DNA of 64,000 bases, taken from contig CALBDU010000091.1 in NCBI GenBank assembly GCA_937927335.1, positions 9,327 to 73,326 of the forward strand. The letters run 5' to 3'. The first letter of the stretch is position 1. Each line of letters opens with the position of its first letter. Of the stretch, positions 1 to 6,505 are shown one piece after another. The translations under genes and the position numbers were made by a program. This DNA comes from an uncultured Clostridium sp. (lineage in GTDB: Bacteria > Bacillota > Clostridia > Clostridiales > Clostridiaceae). The notes under the pieces are model-generated. The model saw only the letters and a list, made by a program, of their open reading frames with translations, did no database searches and was not told the DNA's origin.

Positions 1-450
1 CACCAACTTTTTATATTGTTTCATAAACCTGAAAAACATAATCAAGTCTACCTTATAGCCGTTAATAGTATTTGGCGATTTTCCTTTAATAACATCAAGG
101 TAATTTAAGAAGTCATTTAATTGCTCCGGTAGTTCCACTTCGTTTATATTAATTTTTTCGGCTTTGACTTCTTTATTTTCCTTACTAGTCTTCAGGCGTT
201 GCAAACCAAGCTCCTTAAAAATCAACTGAATCTGTCTTGGGCTTACTCCGTATATCTCTGCAATTTTAGAAGTAGGGCATGCAGCCTTGTTAAAAATGTA
301 CATATACTCTATTGAATTATACCAGATCTTTTCCTTATGTTCCTTTTTCATATTTTCAATTTCTAACTTGTCATCATTAGTAAGTTCAGTATTATTTAAA
401 AATTCCATATCACTTCTATTGAAATTTACATCAGTATATCTATTTTTCAC
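1..450 (-). CDS. Tyrosine recombinase/integrase, N-terminal part (cut by window start)
   Basis: An open frame of 150 codons runs from a GTG at 450 to the window edge without a stop, so the gene continues to the left. The GTG is preceded by GGTGGTG at 6-nt spacing, and no upstream ATG competes. Residues 55-90 look like a helix-turn-helix (TSKIAEIYGVSPRQIQ). Residues 108-150 (PEQLNDFLNYL, then KGKSPNTINGYKVDL) match the SAM-like core-binding domain of XerC/D and phage integrases. The catalytic domain with R-H-R-Y lies outside the window. The product would bind and recombine DNA at specific sites; the substrate is unknown. The extra N-terminal HTH segment is not typical of short XerC/D proteins. 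It is separated from purB by three hairpins and has its own promoter. Family assignment is fairly secure; element type (phage, ICE or solitary) cannot be told. Confidence 0.8.
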   Translation of the reverse strand, partial: MKNRYTDVNFNRSDMEFLNNTELTNDDKLEIENMKKEHKEKIWYNSIEYMYIFNKAACPTSKIAEIYGVSPRQIQLIFKELGLQRLKTSKENKEVKAEKININEVELPEQLNDFLNYLDVIKGKSPNTINGYKVDLIMFFRFMKQYKKLV

Positions 451-470
451 GTAATCACCACCATAACAAA

Positions 471-499
471 ATTATACCAAAATGACTTCGCGAATACAA
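471..499 (-). promoter_or_regulatory. Promoter of the recombinase gene
   Basis: On the minus strand a -35 TTGTAT (499-494) and a perfect -10 TATAAT (476-471) are separated by exactly 17 bp. The start codon lies about 20 nt below the -10. The spacer contains the 8-bp palindrome TTCGCGAA (487-494), a possible operator. Confidence 0.7.
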
Positions 500-504
500 G
501 TTAT

Positions 505-528
505 TTCGTTAAATGTATATTTAACGAA
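505..528. repeat. Inverted repeat abutting the recombinase promoter
   Basis: Perfect 10-bp arms TTCGTTAAAT and ATTTAACGAA are separated by GTAT, immediately upstream of the -35 box of the recombinase gene. The position suits an activator or autoregulator site. The arms contain CGTTAA, which also occurs in the second inverted repeat at 587-615. Confidence 0.6.
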
Positions 529-546
529 TATAAAATAAGCGAAAAG

Positions 547-569
547 AGGGGCCCGAAAGCCCCATTTTT
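547..569. terminator. GC-rich hairpin, likely terminator between purB and the recombinase gene
   Basis: GGGGC and GCCCC form a 5-bp stem around CCGAAA. It is followed by ATTTTTC on the plus strand and by TCTTTTC on the minus strand, so it could work in both directions. It most probably insulates the recombinase gene from purB read-through. Confidence 0.5.
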
Positions 570-586
570 CAAGGGTTCTCAATTTG

Positions 587-615
587 TTAACGTAAAAGTT
601 ATGTTTTTACGTTAA
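587..615. repeat. 11-7-11 inverted repeat, candidate recombinase core site
   Basis: Perfect 11-bp arms TTAACGTAAAA (587-597) and TTTTACGTTAA (605-615) flank a 7-bp centre, GTTATGT. Two inverted arms of about 11 bp around a 6-8 bp overlap is the geometry of tyrosine-recombinase crossover sites. It lies about 140 bp upstream of the recombinase start. A regulatory or terminator role is also possible, but no T-run follows the minus-strand copy. Confidence 0.45.
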
Positions 616-747
616 AATTATGCATAAATATACTATTTTATGAAAATCACAGGTTGTTACTAAATTGGTGGATTATTACCAATTTGATTTAATTCCACAA
701 TATGGTAATAACTTTGTGCATAAAAAAATGTCGCAAAAAATAATAAA
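616..747. other. AT-rich non-coding stretch with repeated TTATTACCA motifs
   Basis: No gene is visible. The stretch holds an 8-bp inverted repeat AAATTGGT (662-669) and ACCAATTT (678-685). The motif TTATTACCA occurs here in direct orientation and again as its complement around 705-713 (TGGTAATAA). TGCATAAA occurs twice, near 620 and 718. These could be arm-type binding sites for the neighbouring recombinase, but in such AT-rich DNA chance is a real alternative. Confidence 0.3.
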
Positions 748-767
748 AAGACCTTTTTTAAGGTCTT
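741..767 (-). terminator. Intrinsic terminator downstream of purB (second)
   Basis: AAGACCTT (748-755) pairs with AAGGTCTT (760-767), and on the minus strand the stem is followed by a T-rich tail (TTTTATTATTTTTT). Confidence 0.75.
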
Positions 768-796
768 GAAAATTTTAAAAATGAAAATTTTAAATA

Positions 797-820
797 AAAC
801 AGCCGCTTGAATCAAGCGGC
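797..820 (-). terminator. Intrinsic terminator downstream of purB (first)
   Basis: A 9-bp GC-rich stem (GCCGCTTGA with TCAAGCGGC) begins just below the purB stop and is followed on the minus strand by TGTTTTATTT. Confidence 0.8.
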
Positions 821-826
821 GTTAAA

Positions 827-2257
827 TTATACGTTAATTTCTGCGTTTTCACCTAGAAGCTCTGCATTTGTTAAGAGCATTGGGTTAACCTCTGTATTTA
901 GGAAATCCACAACCTGGCCTGGCGCTCTTCCGATATATTTTTGAGGATCGATGGAGTTTAAAATTTCCTCCTTAGTCATTTTGAAGAAATCATCATTTAT
1001 AATTCTCTCGATAAGATCATTCTCCTTGCCTTCCTGCTTAACCATTCTGGCTGCTTCCATGGAATGGACCCTGATCCTTTCGTGGAGCTCCTGTCTGTCT
1101 CCCCCTCTTTTTACAGCCTCCATAATTATGTTTTCTGTGGCCATAAATGGAAGCTCCTTTAATACATGGGCGCTTATTACCTTTTCGTATACCACCATAT
1201 TACTGGACACATTCAGGTATAGGTTAAGCACACCGTCCAACGCAAGGAATGCCTCTGAAACAGCAATCCTTTTATTTGCGGAATCGTCCAAAGTTCTTTC
1301 GAACCACTGGGTAGCAGCTGTTATTGCAGGGTTCAGGGAGTCTACTATAATATATCTTGCGAGAGCTCCCATTCTTTCGGATCTCATTGGATTTCTTTTG
1401 TAAGCCATTGCTGATGAACCTATCTGGCTCTTTTCAAAGGGTTCCTCCATTTCCTTCATGCTTTGGAGCAGTCTCATATCGTTGCTGAATTTATAAGCAC
1501 TTTGGGCAATTTCAGAAAGTGTGTTAAGTACAATTGAATCCACTTTTCTGCTGTAGGTCTGACCTGTTACCATATAGCTTGCTTTAAAGCCCATCCTGTT
1601 GGTAACCATTATATCCAGTCTTTTAACAAGCTCCTCATTGCCGTCAAAAAGCTCCATAAAGCTTGCCTGAGTTCCAGTGGTGCCTTTTACACCTCTAAGC
1701 TTTAAGTTTTCTATTACAAAATCAAGGTTTTCCAGGTCAATCATTAAGTCCTGAATCCAAAGAGTAGCTCTTTTTCCAACGGTAGTAAGCTGAGCAGGCT
1801 GATAGTGTGTAAAGCCTAAGCTTGGCATATCCTTATATTTAAGTGCAAACTTTGATAAGGAGTTAATTACGTTAATAAGCTTTTTCCTTATTAATAGAAG
1901 CGCTTCCTTCATTATTATTATATCTGTATTGTCTCCAACATAGCAGCTGGTGGCACCCAGATGAATTATTCCCTTAGCCTTAGGACACTGAACACCATAG
2001 GCATATACGTGGCTCATAACGTCATGTCGTACTTCCTTTTCCCTTTGTTCGGCTATTTCATAATTAATATCATTCTGGAAAGCCTTAAGTTCATCCACCT
2101 GTTCTTGGCTTATATTAAGACCGAGCTCCTTTTCGCATTCTGCTAAAGCAACCCACAGCTTTCTCCAGGTTTTGAATTTCATTTCTTCTGAAAACAAATA
2201 AGACATTTCCTTGGATGAATATCTTGTGTTTAAAGGTGTGTTATATGTATTTCTCAC
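827..2257 (-). CDS. purB: Adenylosuccinate lyase
   Basis: PurB cleaves SAICAR to AICAR plus fumarate and adenylosuccinate to AMP plus fumarate, so it acts twice in purine synthesis in the cytosol. The 476-residue protein has the fumarase/ASL superfamily signature SSAMAYKRNP at 281-290, the flexible catalytic loop, THYQPAQ near 150-156, and the HDV segment near 78-80. The length matches clostridial PurB. The start is a GTG at 2257 with GGAGG 11 nt upstream. It is monocistronic: the ptsH terminator lies upstream and two terminators lie downstream. The position next to ptsH and aspB fits the clostridial order. No PurR box or purine riboswitch was seen in the 125-bp upstream gap. Confidence 0.97.
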   Translation of the reverse strand: MRNTYNTPLNTRYSSKEMSYLFSEEMKFKTWRKLWVALAECEKELGLNISQEQVDELKAFQNDINYEIAEQREKEVRHDVMSHVYAYGVQCPKAKGIIHLGATSCYVGDNTDIIIMKEALLLIRKKLINVINSLSKFALKYKDMPSLGFTHYQPAQLTTVGKRATLWIQDLMIDLENLDFVIENLKLRGVKGTTGTQASFMELFDGNEELVKRLDIMVTNRMGFKASYMVTGQTYSRKVDSIVLNTLSEIAQSAYKFSNDMRLLQSMKEMEEPFEKSQIGSSAMAYKRNPMRSERMGALARYIIVDSLNPAITAATQWFERTLDDSANKRIAVSEAFLALDGVLNLYLNVSSNMVVYEKVISAHVLKELPFMATENIIMEAVKRGGDRQELHERIRVHSMEAARMVKQEGKENDLIERIINDDFFKMTKEEILNSIDPQKYIGRAPGQVVDFLNTEVNPMLLTNAELLGENAEINV

Positions 2258-2309
2258 AAAAAATTACCTCCGTACGTATATATAATCATATTTAACCAAA
2301 TTCATTCAT

Positions 2310-2338
2310 ATTATATCATATAATTAGTAAAAATACAT
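2310..2338 (-). promoter_or_regulatory. Possible purB promoter
   Basis: A perfect -10 TATAAT (2315-2310) lies between the ptsH terminator and purB. The hexamer 17 bp upstream, ATGTAT, is a poor -35, so this is a weak assignment resting on the -10 and on position. Confidence 0.4.
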
Positions 2339-2355
2339 CTATAAATGTTCGTAAA

Positions 2356-2384
2356 ATATAAAAAAGGCTCTAAGAGCCTTTTTT
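2356..2384 (-). terminator. Intrinsic terminator of the UbiA-GT-aspB-ptsH unit
   Basis: AAAAAGGCTC and GAGCCTTTTT form a 10-bp stem with a 3-nt loop, T-rich on the minus strand. The upstream side overlaps the ptsH stop codon. Confidence 0.85.
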
Positions 2385-2643
2385 ATTCTGGTAAGGATTC
2401 AATAAGCTTTATTATTTCATCCATAGCATAAGCTTCGTCGTCTCCATTTATAGATAAGCTTACATTGGATCCTTTGGTTACTCCCAGGGAGAGGACACCA
2501 ATAAGGCTCTTCACATTTGCCTTCTTGCCATTAAACTCTATGTATACATCAGATTTAAAGGAAGAAGCTTTTTTTACCAGCAGAGTAGCTGGTCTGGCGT
2601 GTAATCCGGTAGCACTCTTTACTATTATTTCTTTAGTTATCAT
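2383..2643 (-). CDS. ptsH: Phosphocarrier protein HPr
   Basis: HPr relays phosphate from enzyme I to the sugar-specific EIIA domains of the phosphotransferase system and, in Firmicutes, signals carbon status. At 86 residues it has normal length. His15 sits in GLHARPA (PEP-dependent phosphorylation) and Ser46 in NVKSLIGV (HPr kinase site). Both are present, so this is a true HPr and not a Crh-like protein lacking the histidine. It starts 2 nt after the aspB stop, with its ribosome binding site GGGAG inside the end of aspB, so the two are coupled. It is the last gene before a terminator. Enzyme I is not nearby, as is common in clostridia. Confidence 0.96.
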   Translation of the reverse strand: MITKEIIVKSATGLHARPATLLVKKASSFKSDVYIEFNGKKANVKSLIGVLSLGVTKGSNVSLSINGDDEAYAMDEIIKLIESLPE

Positions 2644-2645
2644 TT

Positions 2646-3863
2646 CTATACACTCCCATCTTTTAAGTCTTTATAGTATCTTTTAACATAACCTTCAATC
2701 CTGTCTAATCCATTCTCGATATTTTCCATGGAAGTAGCATAGGATAATCTTACAAAATCATCTACACCAAAGCCAATACCTGGGACTACAGCCACCTTGG
2801 CGTGCTTCAGCAGTGAATTTGAAAAGGATAGTGAATCTTTGATCAGTTCGCCCTCTACTTCTTTTCCAAACAGTCTGGAAATGTTCATCATTACGTAAAA
2901 TGCGCCCATAGGCTCTACACAAGAAATCCCTTTTATTGAGTTAATTCGTTTTGTCATATAATCACGTCTCTTTTTAAACTCCTCAATCATAGCTGACTGG
3001 GCATCTGTAGGACCTGTAAGAGCTTCCAGTGAAGCATACTGTGCTATGGAGTTAGGATTAGAAGTAGTATGGCTCTGAAGGTTGGACATAAGCTTTATAA
3101 TATCCTTATTTCCAGCAGCATAACCAATTCTCCAGCCTGTCATAGCAAAGGATTTTGAAACACCATTTATAATTATTGTTCTGTTATATGCATCCTCTGA
3201 GAGAGTTGCTATGCTTATGTGCTTTTCATTGCCATAGATGAGCTTTTCATAAATTTCATCTGCAAGGATAAGGATATCATGCTTCTTGGCGAAGTCTGCA
3301 ATCATCTGCAGGTCTTCCAGGTTGTACACTGTACCTGTAGGATTATTTGGCGTATTTACAATTATCATTTTTGTTCTTTCTGTAACAGCAGCCTCAAGCT
3401 TGTCTATAGAAAGCTTAAAATTGTCCTTTTCATCGGTTTTAATAAAAACTGGAACACCATCAGCCAGCTGCACCAATTCAGGATAGCTTACCCAGTAAGG
3501 TATTTGTATAAGCACCTCATCCATTGGATTTAAAACAGCCTGAAAAAGGTTTGCAAGGCACTGCTTAGCCCCGGTGGATATAATGATCTGGGAATCAGTA
3601 TATTTTAAATTATTTTCTTTCCAAAACTTATTTACTACTGCCTTTTTTAATTCAACAATACCAGAAGCAGGTGTATATTTTGTATGACCGTCTCTAATTG
3701 CTTTTATAGCAGCCTCCTGGATATTTTCAGGGGTGTTGAAATCAGGCTCTCCAACTCCAAAGCCAATTACGTCAATGCCCTGGGATTTCATTTCTTTAGC
3801 CTTGGCACTGATTGCCAGGGTTATTGAAGGCTGGATTGCGAGAGCTTTTTTTGAATATTTCAT
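2646..3863 (-). CDS. PLP-dependent class I aminotransferase (aspartate aminotransferase type)
   Basis: The enzyme should move amino groups between an amino acid, probably aspartate, and a 2-oxoacid in the cytosol. The 405-residue protein shows fold-type I features: NNPTG at 173-177, DEIYE at 202-206, the PLP-binding Lys237 in SKSFAMTGWR, and a C-terminal arginine region (GFGVDDFVRLSYA). These match the aspB/AspC I-gamma subgroup. Exact substrate specificity cannot be read from sequence; alanine or aromatic aminotransferases of the same family remain possible. The ribosome binding site AGGA lies inside the end of the glycosyltransferase gene, whose stop is 1 nt upstream, so these genes are translated together and aspB-ptsH is cotranscribed with an envelope-type pair. 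Confidence 0.9.
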   Translation of the reverse strand: MKYSKKALAIQPSITLAISAKAKEMKSQGIDVIGFGVGEPDFNTPENIQEAAIKAIRDGHTKYTPASGIVELKKAVVNKFWKENNLKYTDSQIIISTGAKQCLANLFQAVLNPMDEVLIQIPYWVSYPELVQLADGVPVFIKTDEKDNFKLSIDKLEAAVTERTKMIIVNTPNNPTGTVYNLEDLQMIADFAKKHDILILADEIYEKLIYGNEKHISIATLSEDAYNRTIIINGVSKSFAMTGWRIGYAAGNKDIIKLMSNLQSHTTSNPNSIAQYASLEALTGPTDAQSAMIEEFKKRRDYMTKRINSIKGISCVEPMGAFYVMMNISRLFGKEVEGELIKDSLSFSNSLLKHAKVAVVPGIGFGVDDFVRLSYATSMENIENGLDRIEGYVKRYYKDLKDGSV

Positions 3864-3864
3864 T

Positions 3865-5130
3865 TTATTTCCTCCATTCGATTAGAATTTTCGTATATAT
3901 ATAATTTATAAGTAAGCAGAAATAATAAATGAAGATAAAAATCATTGGGAAAGCATATCTGCCCTGACCTTCAGTTAAAAAGTACACTGAAGTAAACATA
4001 TAGAATAAAACTGTAGTGTACAGATTAAACCTATTCAGCTTGTCTGTTCTTAAAGTAAATATGCTTTTTAGTATTATAACACTATATAGCGCTAAACACA
4101 AAACTGCAGGCTTAAATATTATTTTTCTTATATTGTTTGTTAAATTATAAAACAGACTTTTTGCATTATCTGAAAAATCTGTGCCATTTAATGCATAACC
4201 TACATCATCCCCAGTAAAAAATGTATTATCCAGTCTTTTTATTCCTAGTTGAAGGAATTCCTTTGGGTGTGATTTTATCCACTGCTTTGCTGCTGCGCTA
4301 AGCATCTTATTTTTCTGGGTCATATTTGCATTTTTATATTCCTCAGTTTTTACAATGGAATTTTCAACATCATCGGCGGCCATCCATCTGCCGTATTTAT
4401 TTTGAGAATTATTATTAATGTACATTACAATTCCACCATTGTTGGAGACGAAGGTGAATTGACCAATCATCTTTGTATTCCTATAAATCCATGGACTTAT
4501 AACGATACAGCATAACAAAATAACTATCAATGAATTTTTTAGTGCATACAGCAGCCTTTTATCAATGAAAAAATCTACAATAAATATAAGAAGGAAAAAT
4601 ACTATAAAAAAAGGCTTGATCATTGTATTTACTCCAGTTAACACACCTATCAGTACATATTTATACTTAAAGCTGCTAAAGTAAATTAGTGTGATAAGCA
4701 GAAGTATGCTGGTAAATAACAATTCATTTGCGACCATACTTGTATAAAAAATATTATTAGGAAAGAATACAAACATGGCAAAAAGAATTTTTTTGCCAGC
4801 GTCCTTTAAGTTTATTTTATGGAGAATTCCAAGGAATAAAATATTGTTTAATAAAGCAAGAATTATATTAAATATTTTGGCTGCCATTAGACTGGCACCA
4901 AATATTTTGAATATCCCGCCAAGCACTATTGAATAGCCAACGGAGGTATAGGTGTTACCCCAGGGCAATCCGTTAGCTACGTTTAATGCTACATCATAAT
5001 AATATTGGAAGTCTGAGAAAGGCCTGGTATCTGCTTCTATTATCCAAAGCAAAGTTAATATAAAGCCTGCCAATATAACAAATACGTAAAATTTATGTCT
5101 TTTTAAACTTTCAAAACTCAAAGCGTTCAC
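3865..5130 (-). CDS. GT-C fold integral membrane glycosyltransferase (family 39-like)
   Basis: This 421-residue protein has about ten hydrophobic membrane segments. The first extracytoplasmic loop is acidic (ADTRPFSD near residue 35), then YTSVGYSIVLGG, SPWIYRNTKM near 215-225, and a late GQGRYAFPM motif. This layout is typical of GT39/GT83 enzymes, which take a sugar from a polyprenyl-phosphate carrier outside the membrane and attach it to protein, lipid A or wall polymer. The acceptor is unknown. Its GTG start lies 6 nt after the stop of the UbiA-type gene, and no strong ribosome binding site is seen, so translation is probably coupled. The pairing suggests that the UbiA product makes its donor; that link is inference. 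Confidence 0.8.
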   Translation of the reverse strand: MNALSFESLKRHKFYVFVILAGFILTLLWIIEADTRPFSDFQYYYDVALNVANGLPWGNTYTSVGYSIVLGGIFKIFGASLMAAKIFNIILALLNNILFLGILHKINLKDAGKKILFAMFVFFPNNIFYTSMVANELLFTSILLLITLIYFSSFKYKYVLIGVLTGVNTMIKPFFIVFFLLIFIVDFFIDKRLLYALKNSLIVILLCCIVISPWIYRNTKMIGQFTFVSNNGGIVMYINNNSQNKYGRWMAADDVENSIVKTEEYKNANMTQKNKMLSAAAKQWIKSHPKEFLQLGIKRLDNTFFTGDDVGYALNGTDFSDNAKSLFYNLTNNIRKIIFKPAVLCLALYSVIILKSIFTLRTDKLNRFNLYTTVLFYMFTSVYFLTEGQGRYAFPMIFIFIYYFCLLINYIYTKILIEWRK

Positions 5131-5136
5131 TCATTT

Positions 5137-6003
5137 CTATAATTTTAGATAGATAATTATAAGTACAGATAGTATCCATAGCAATATGTTGATCAGGAAA
5201 GGCAGATCCTTAACAAAGACATCCTCAGGTTTGCTTCCTATATTTTTTTTATCCATAAGATATTCATATCTGAAAATTCCATATAGTACGAAAGGTATAG
5301 TAAACATCATTGTTCTGCTTTGGGAGGAACTAAAGGTATATAGACAGTATGCCATCAGAATGGAAGGGTTTACTATTGTAAGCATTTTATCTATGAGATC
5401 GATGGAATACTCCTCCAAAATTTTTCTGTGAGATGTGCAATTATCCTGCAGCATTACAATTTCGCTCTTCCTTTTATTTAATGCAAGGAAGAGTGACAAT
5501 AGTATTGTGCATAAAAAAAGCCAGGGGGATATTTCTACCTTAGTAGCCAGACTTCCACTGGCAACTCTTAGCACAAAACCGAAGGTTATGATCATTGCAT
5601 CAATTATCACTATATTCTTTAACTTAAAGGAATATAAGACATTAACAACAAAATATACTGTAAATATTATAAATATTCCAGGATTTATGTATAGCCATGA
5701 CATTGCTCCTACAAAAGCTATTATTATTATATCTGATACCACAGCCGCCCTTTTTGATATTTTACCGCTAGGCAAAGGTCTGTGCTTTTTATCTGGGTGA
5801 CACTTGTCCTTTTCGATGTCTACTATGTCGTTAAGTATGTACACTGATGAAGACGTAAGGCAGAATAGTATAAAGGTATATATGTTCACTTTCAGGATAT
5901 CAATATTTAAAAAATTTCCTGAAAAAATAATTGCTGCAAAAACAAAAAAATTCTTTATCCATTGCTTAGGTCTCATCAATTTAATCAGCGCTATAAAATC
6001 CAT
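5137..6003 (-). CDS. UbiA-family prenyltransferase, decaprenyl-phosphate phosphoribosyltransferase-like
   Basis: The protein (288 residues from the preferred start) has about nine membrane segments and the UbiA motif NDxxDxxxD (N58, D59, D62, D66), followed by CHPDKKHRPLPSG. That extended motif resembles the phosphoribosyl-diphosphate:decaprenyl-phosphate transferases (Rv3806c type) more than heme O or menaquinone prenyltransferases. Such an enzyme would use PRPP to load phosphoribose on polyprenyl phosphate. I chose the ATG at 6003 because ACGGAGG lies 5 nt upstream; an in-frame ATG at 6018 would place that ribosome binding site inside the gene. It heads a tight unit with the GT-C enzyme, aspB and ptsH. 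DprE1/DprE2-type epimerases are not in the window. Family secure, exact substrate not. Confidence 0.8.
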   Translation of the reverse strand: MDFIALIKLMRPKQWIKNFFVFAAIIFSGNFLNIDILKVNIYTFILFCLTSSSVYILNDIVDIEKDKCHPDKKHRPLPSGKISKRAAVVSDIIIIAFVGAMSWLYINPGIFIIFTVYFVVNVLYSFKLKNIVIIDAMIITFGFVLRVASGSLATKVEISPWLFLCTILLSLFLALNKRKSEIVMLQDNCTSHRKILEEYSIDLIDKMLTIVNPSILMAYCLYTFSSSQSRTMMFTIPFVLYGIFRYEYLMDKKNIGSKPEDVFVKDLPFLINILLWILSVLIIIYLKL

Positions 6004-6061
6004 TTTTTCCTCCGTCATTTTAAATTACTCAACCTATAATGTAACATATTTTAGTACAAAA

Positions 6062-6089
6062 TTAAAGGACTTGATATAAATTCAAGTCC
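6062..6089 (-). terminator. Intrinsic terminator of spoVS
   Basis: GGACTTGA and TCAAGTCC form an 8-bp stem (6067-6088), followed on the minus strand by TTTAATTTTG. Confidence 0.75.
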
Positions 6090-6107
6090 GGTTTATATAA
6101 CCAATAT

Positions 6108-6368
6108 CTACCTTGGCTGGATAATCAGCTTTATAGCTGTTCTTTCTTCGCCATCAATCTCTATATCTGTGAAAGCAGGTATACAAACTAAGTCTATACC
6201 GCTGGGTGCAACAAATCCCCTTGCTATTGCTACAGCCTTCACAGCCTGGTTAAGAGCGCCTGCTCCGATGGCCTGAATTTCGGCAGCTCCTTTTTCTCTT
6301 AATACCCCTGCTAAAGCACCTGCTACTGAATTTGGACTTGATTTTGCTGAAACTTTTAATACTTCCAT
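6108..6368 (-). CDS. spoVS: Stage V sporulation protein S
   Basis: SpoVS is a small Alba-like protein needed for normal spore coat assembly and septation control in Bacillus. The sequence MEVLKVSAKSSPNSVAGALA and the following Gly/Ala-rich body match the highly conserved 86-residue family along the full length. I prefer the ATG at 6368 because family members start MEVLKVS; an in-frame TTG at 6374 is closer to GGGGG and cannot be excluded. The gene is monocistronic: the rny terminator lies upstream, its own terminator downstream, and a sigma-H type promoter sits between. This supports a sporulating host. Confidence 0.96.
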   Translation of the reverse strand: MEVLKVSAKSSPNSVAGALAGVLREKGAAEIQAIGAGALNQAVKAVAIARGFVAPSGIDLVCIPAFTDIEIDGEERTAIKLIIQPR

Positions 6369-6429
6369 ATTCAATTTAACCCCCTAAATATTTAAAAAAC
6401 TTTTAATATTGTAATCACTACTTTATAGT

Positions 6430-6456
6430 ATTCTACGGAAAATTAAAAATTCCTTT
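6430..6456 (-). promoter_or_regulatory. Sigma-H type promoter of spoVS
   Basis: Reading the minus strand, AAAGGAATT (6456-6448) and GTAGAAT (6436-6430) are 11 bp apart. This fits the Bacillus sigma-H consensus (RnAGGAwww, 11-12 bp, RnnGAAT) at every fixed position. B. subtilis spoVS is known to depend on sigma-H. The -35 element lies in the distal arm of the rny terminator. Confidence 0.7.
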
Positions 6457-6490
6457 TAAATTTTACATTAAATACAAAATTTAAAAGGAA
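6441..6490 (-). terminator. Intrinsic terminator of rny
   Basis: A perfect 15-bp stem (TTCCTTTTAAATTTT at 6450-6464 with its complement at 6476-6490) encloses an 11-nt loop and is followed on the minus strand by TTTTTAATTTT. Confidence 0.8.
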
Positions 6491-6505
6491 CTAATTTTAT
6501 GTTTA

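Noticed and set aside
769..793. AT-only palindrome (AAAATTTT repeats) below purB as a regulatory site
   Set aside because: Low complexity; no distinct stem or spacing beyond what AT-rich DNA gives by chance.
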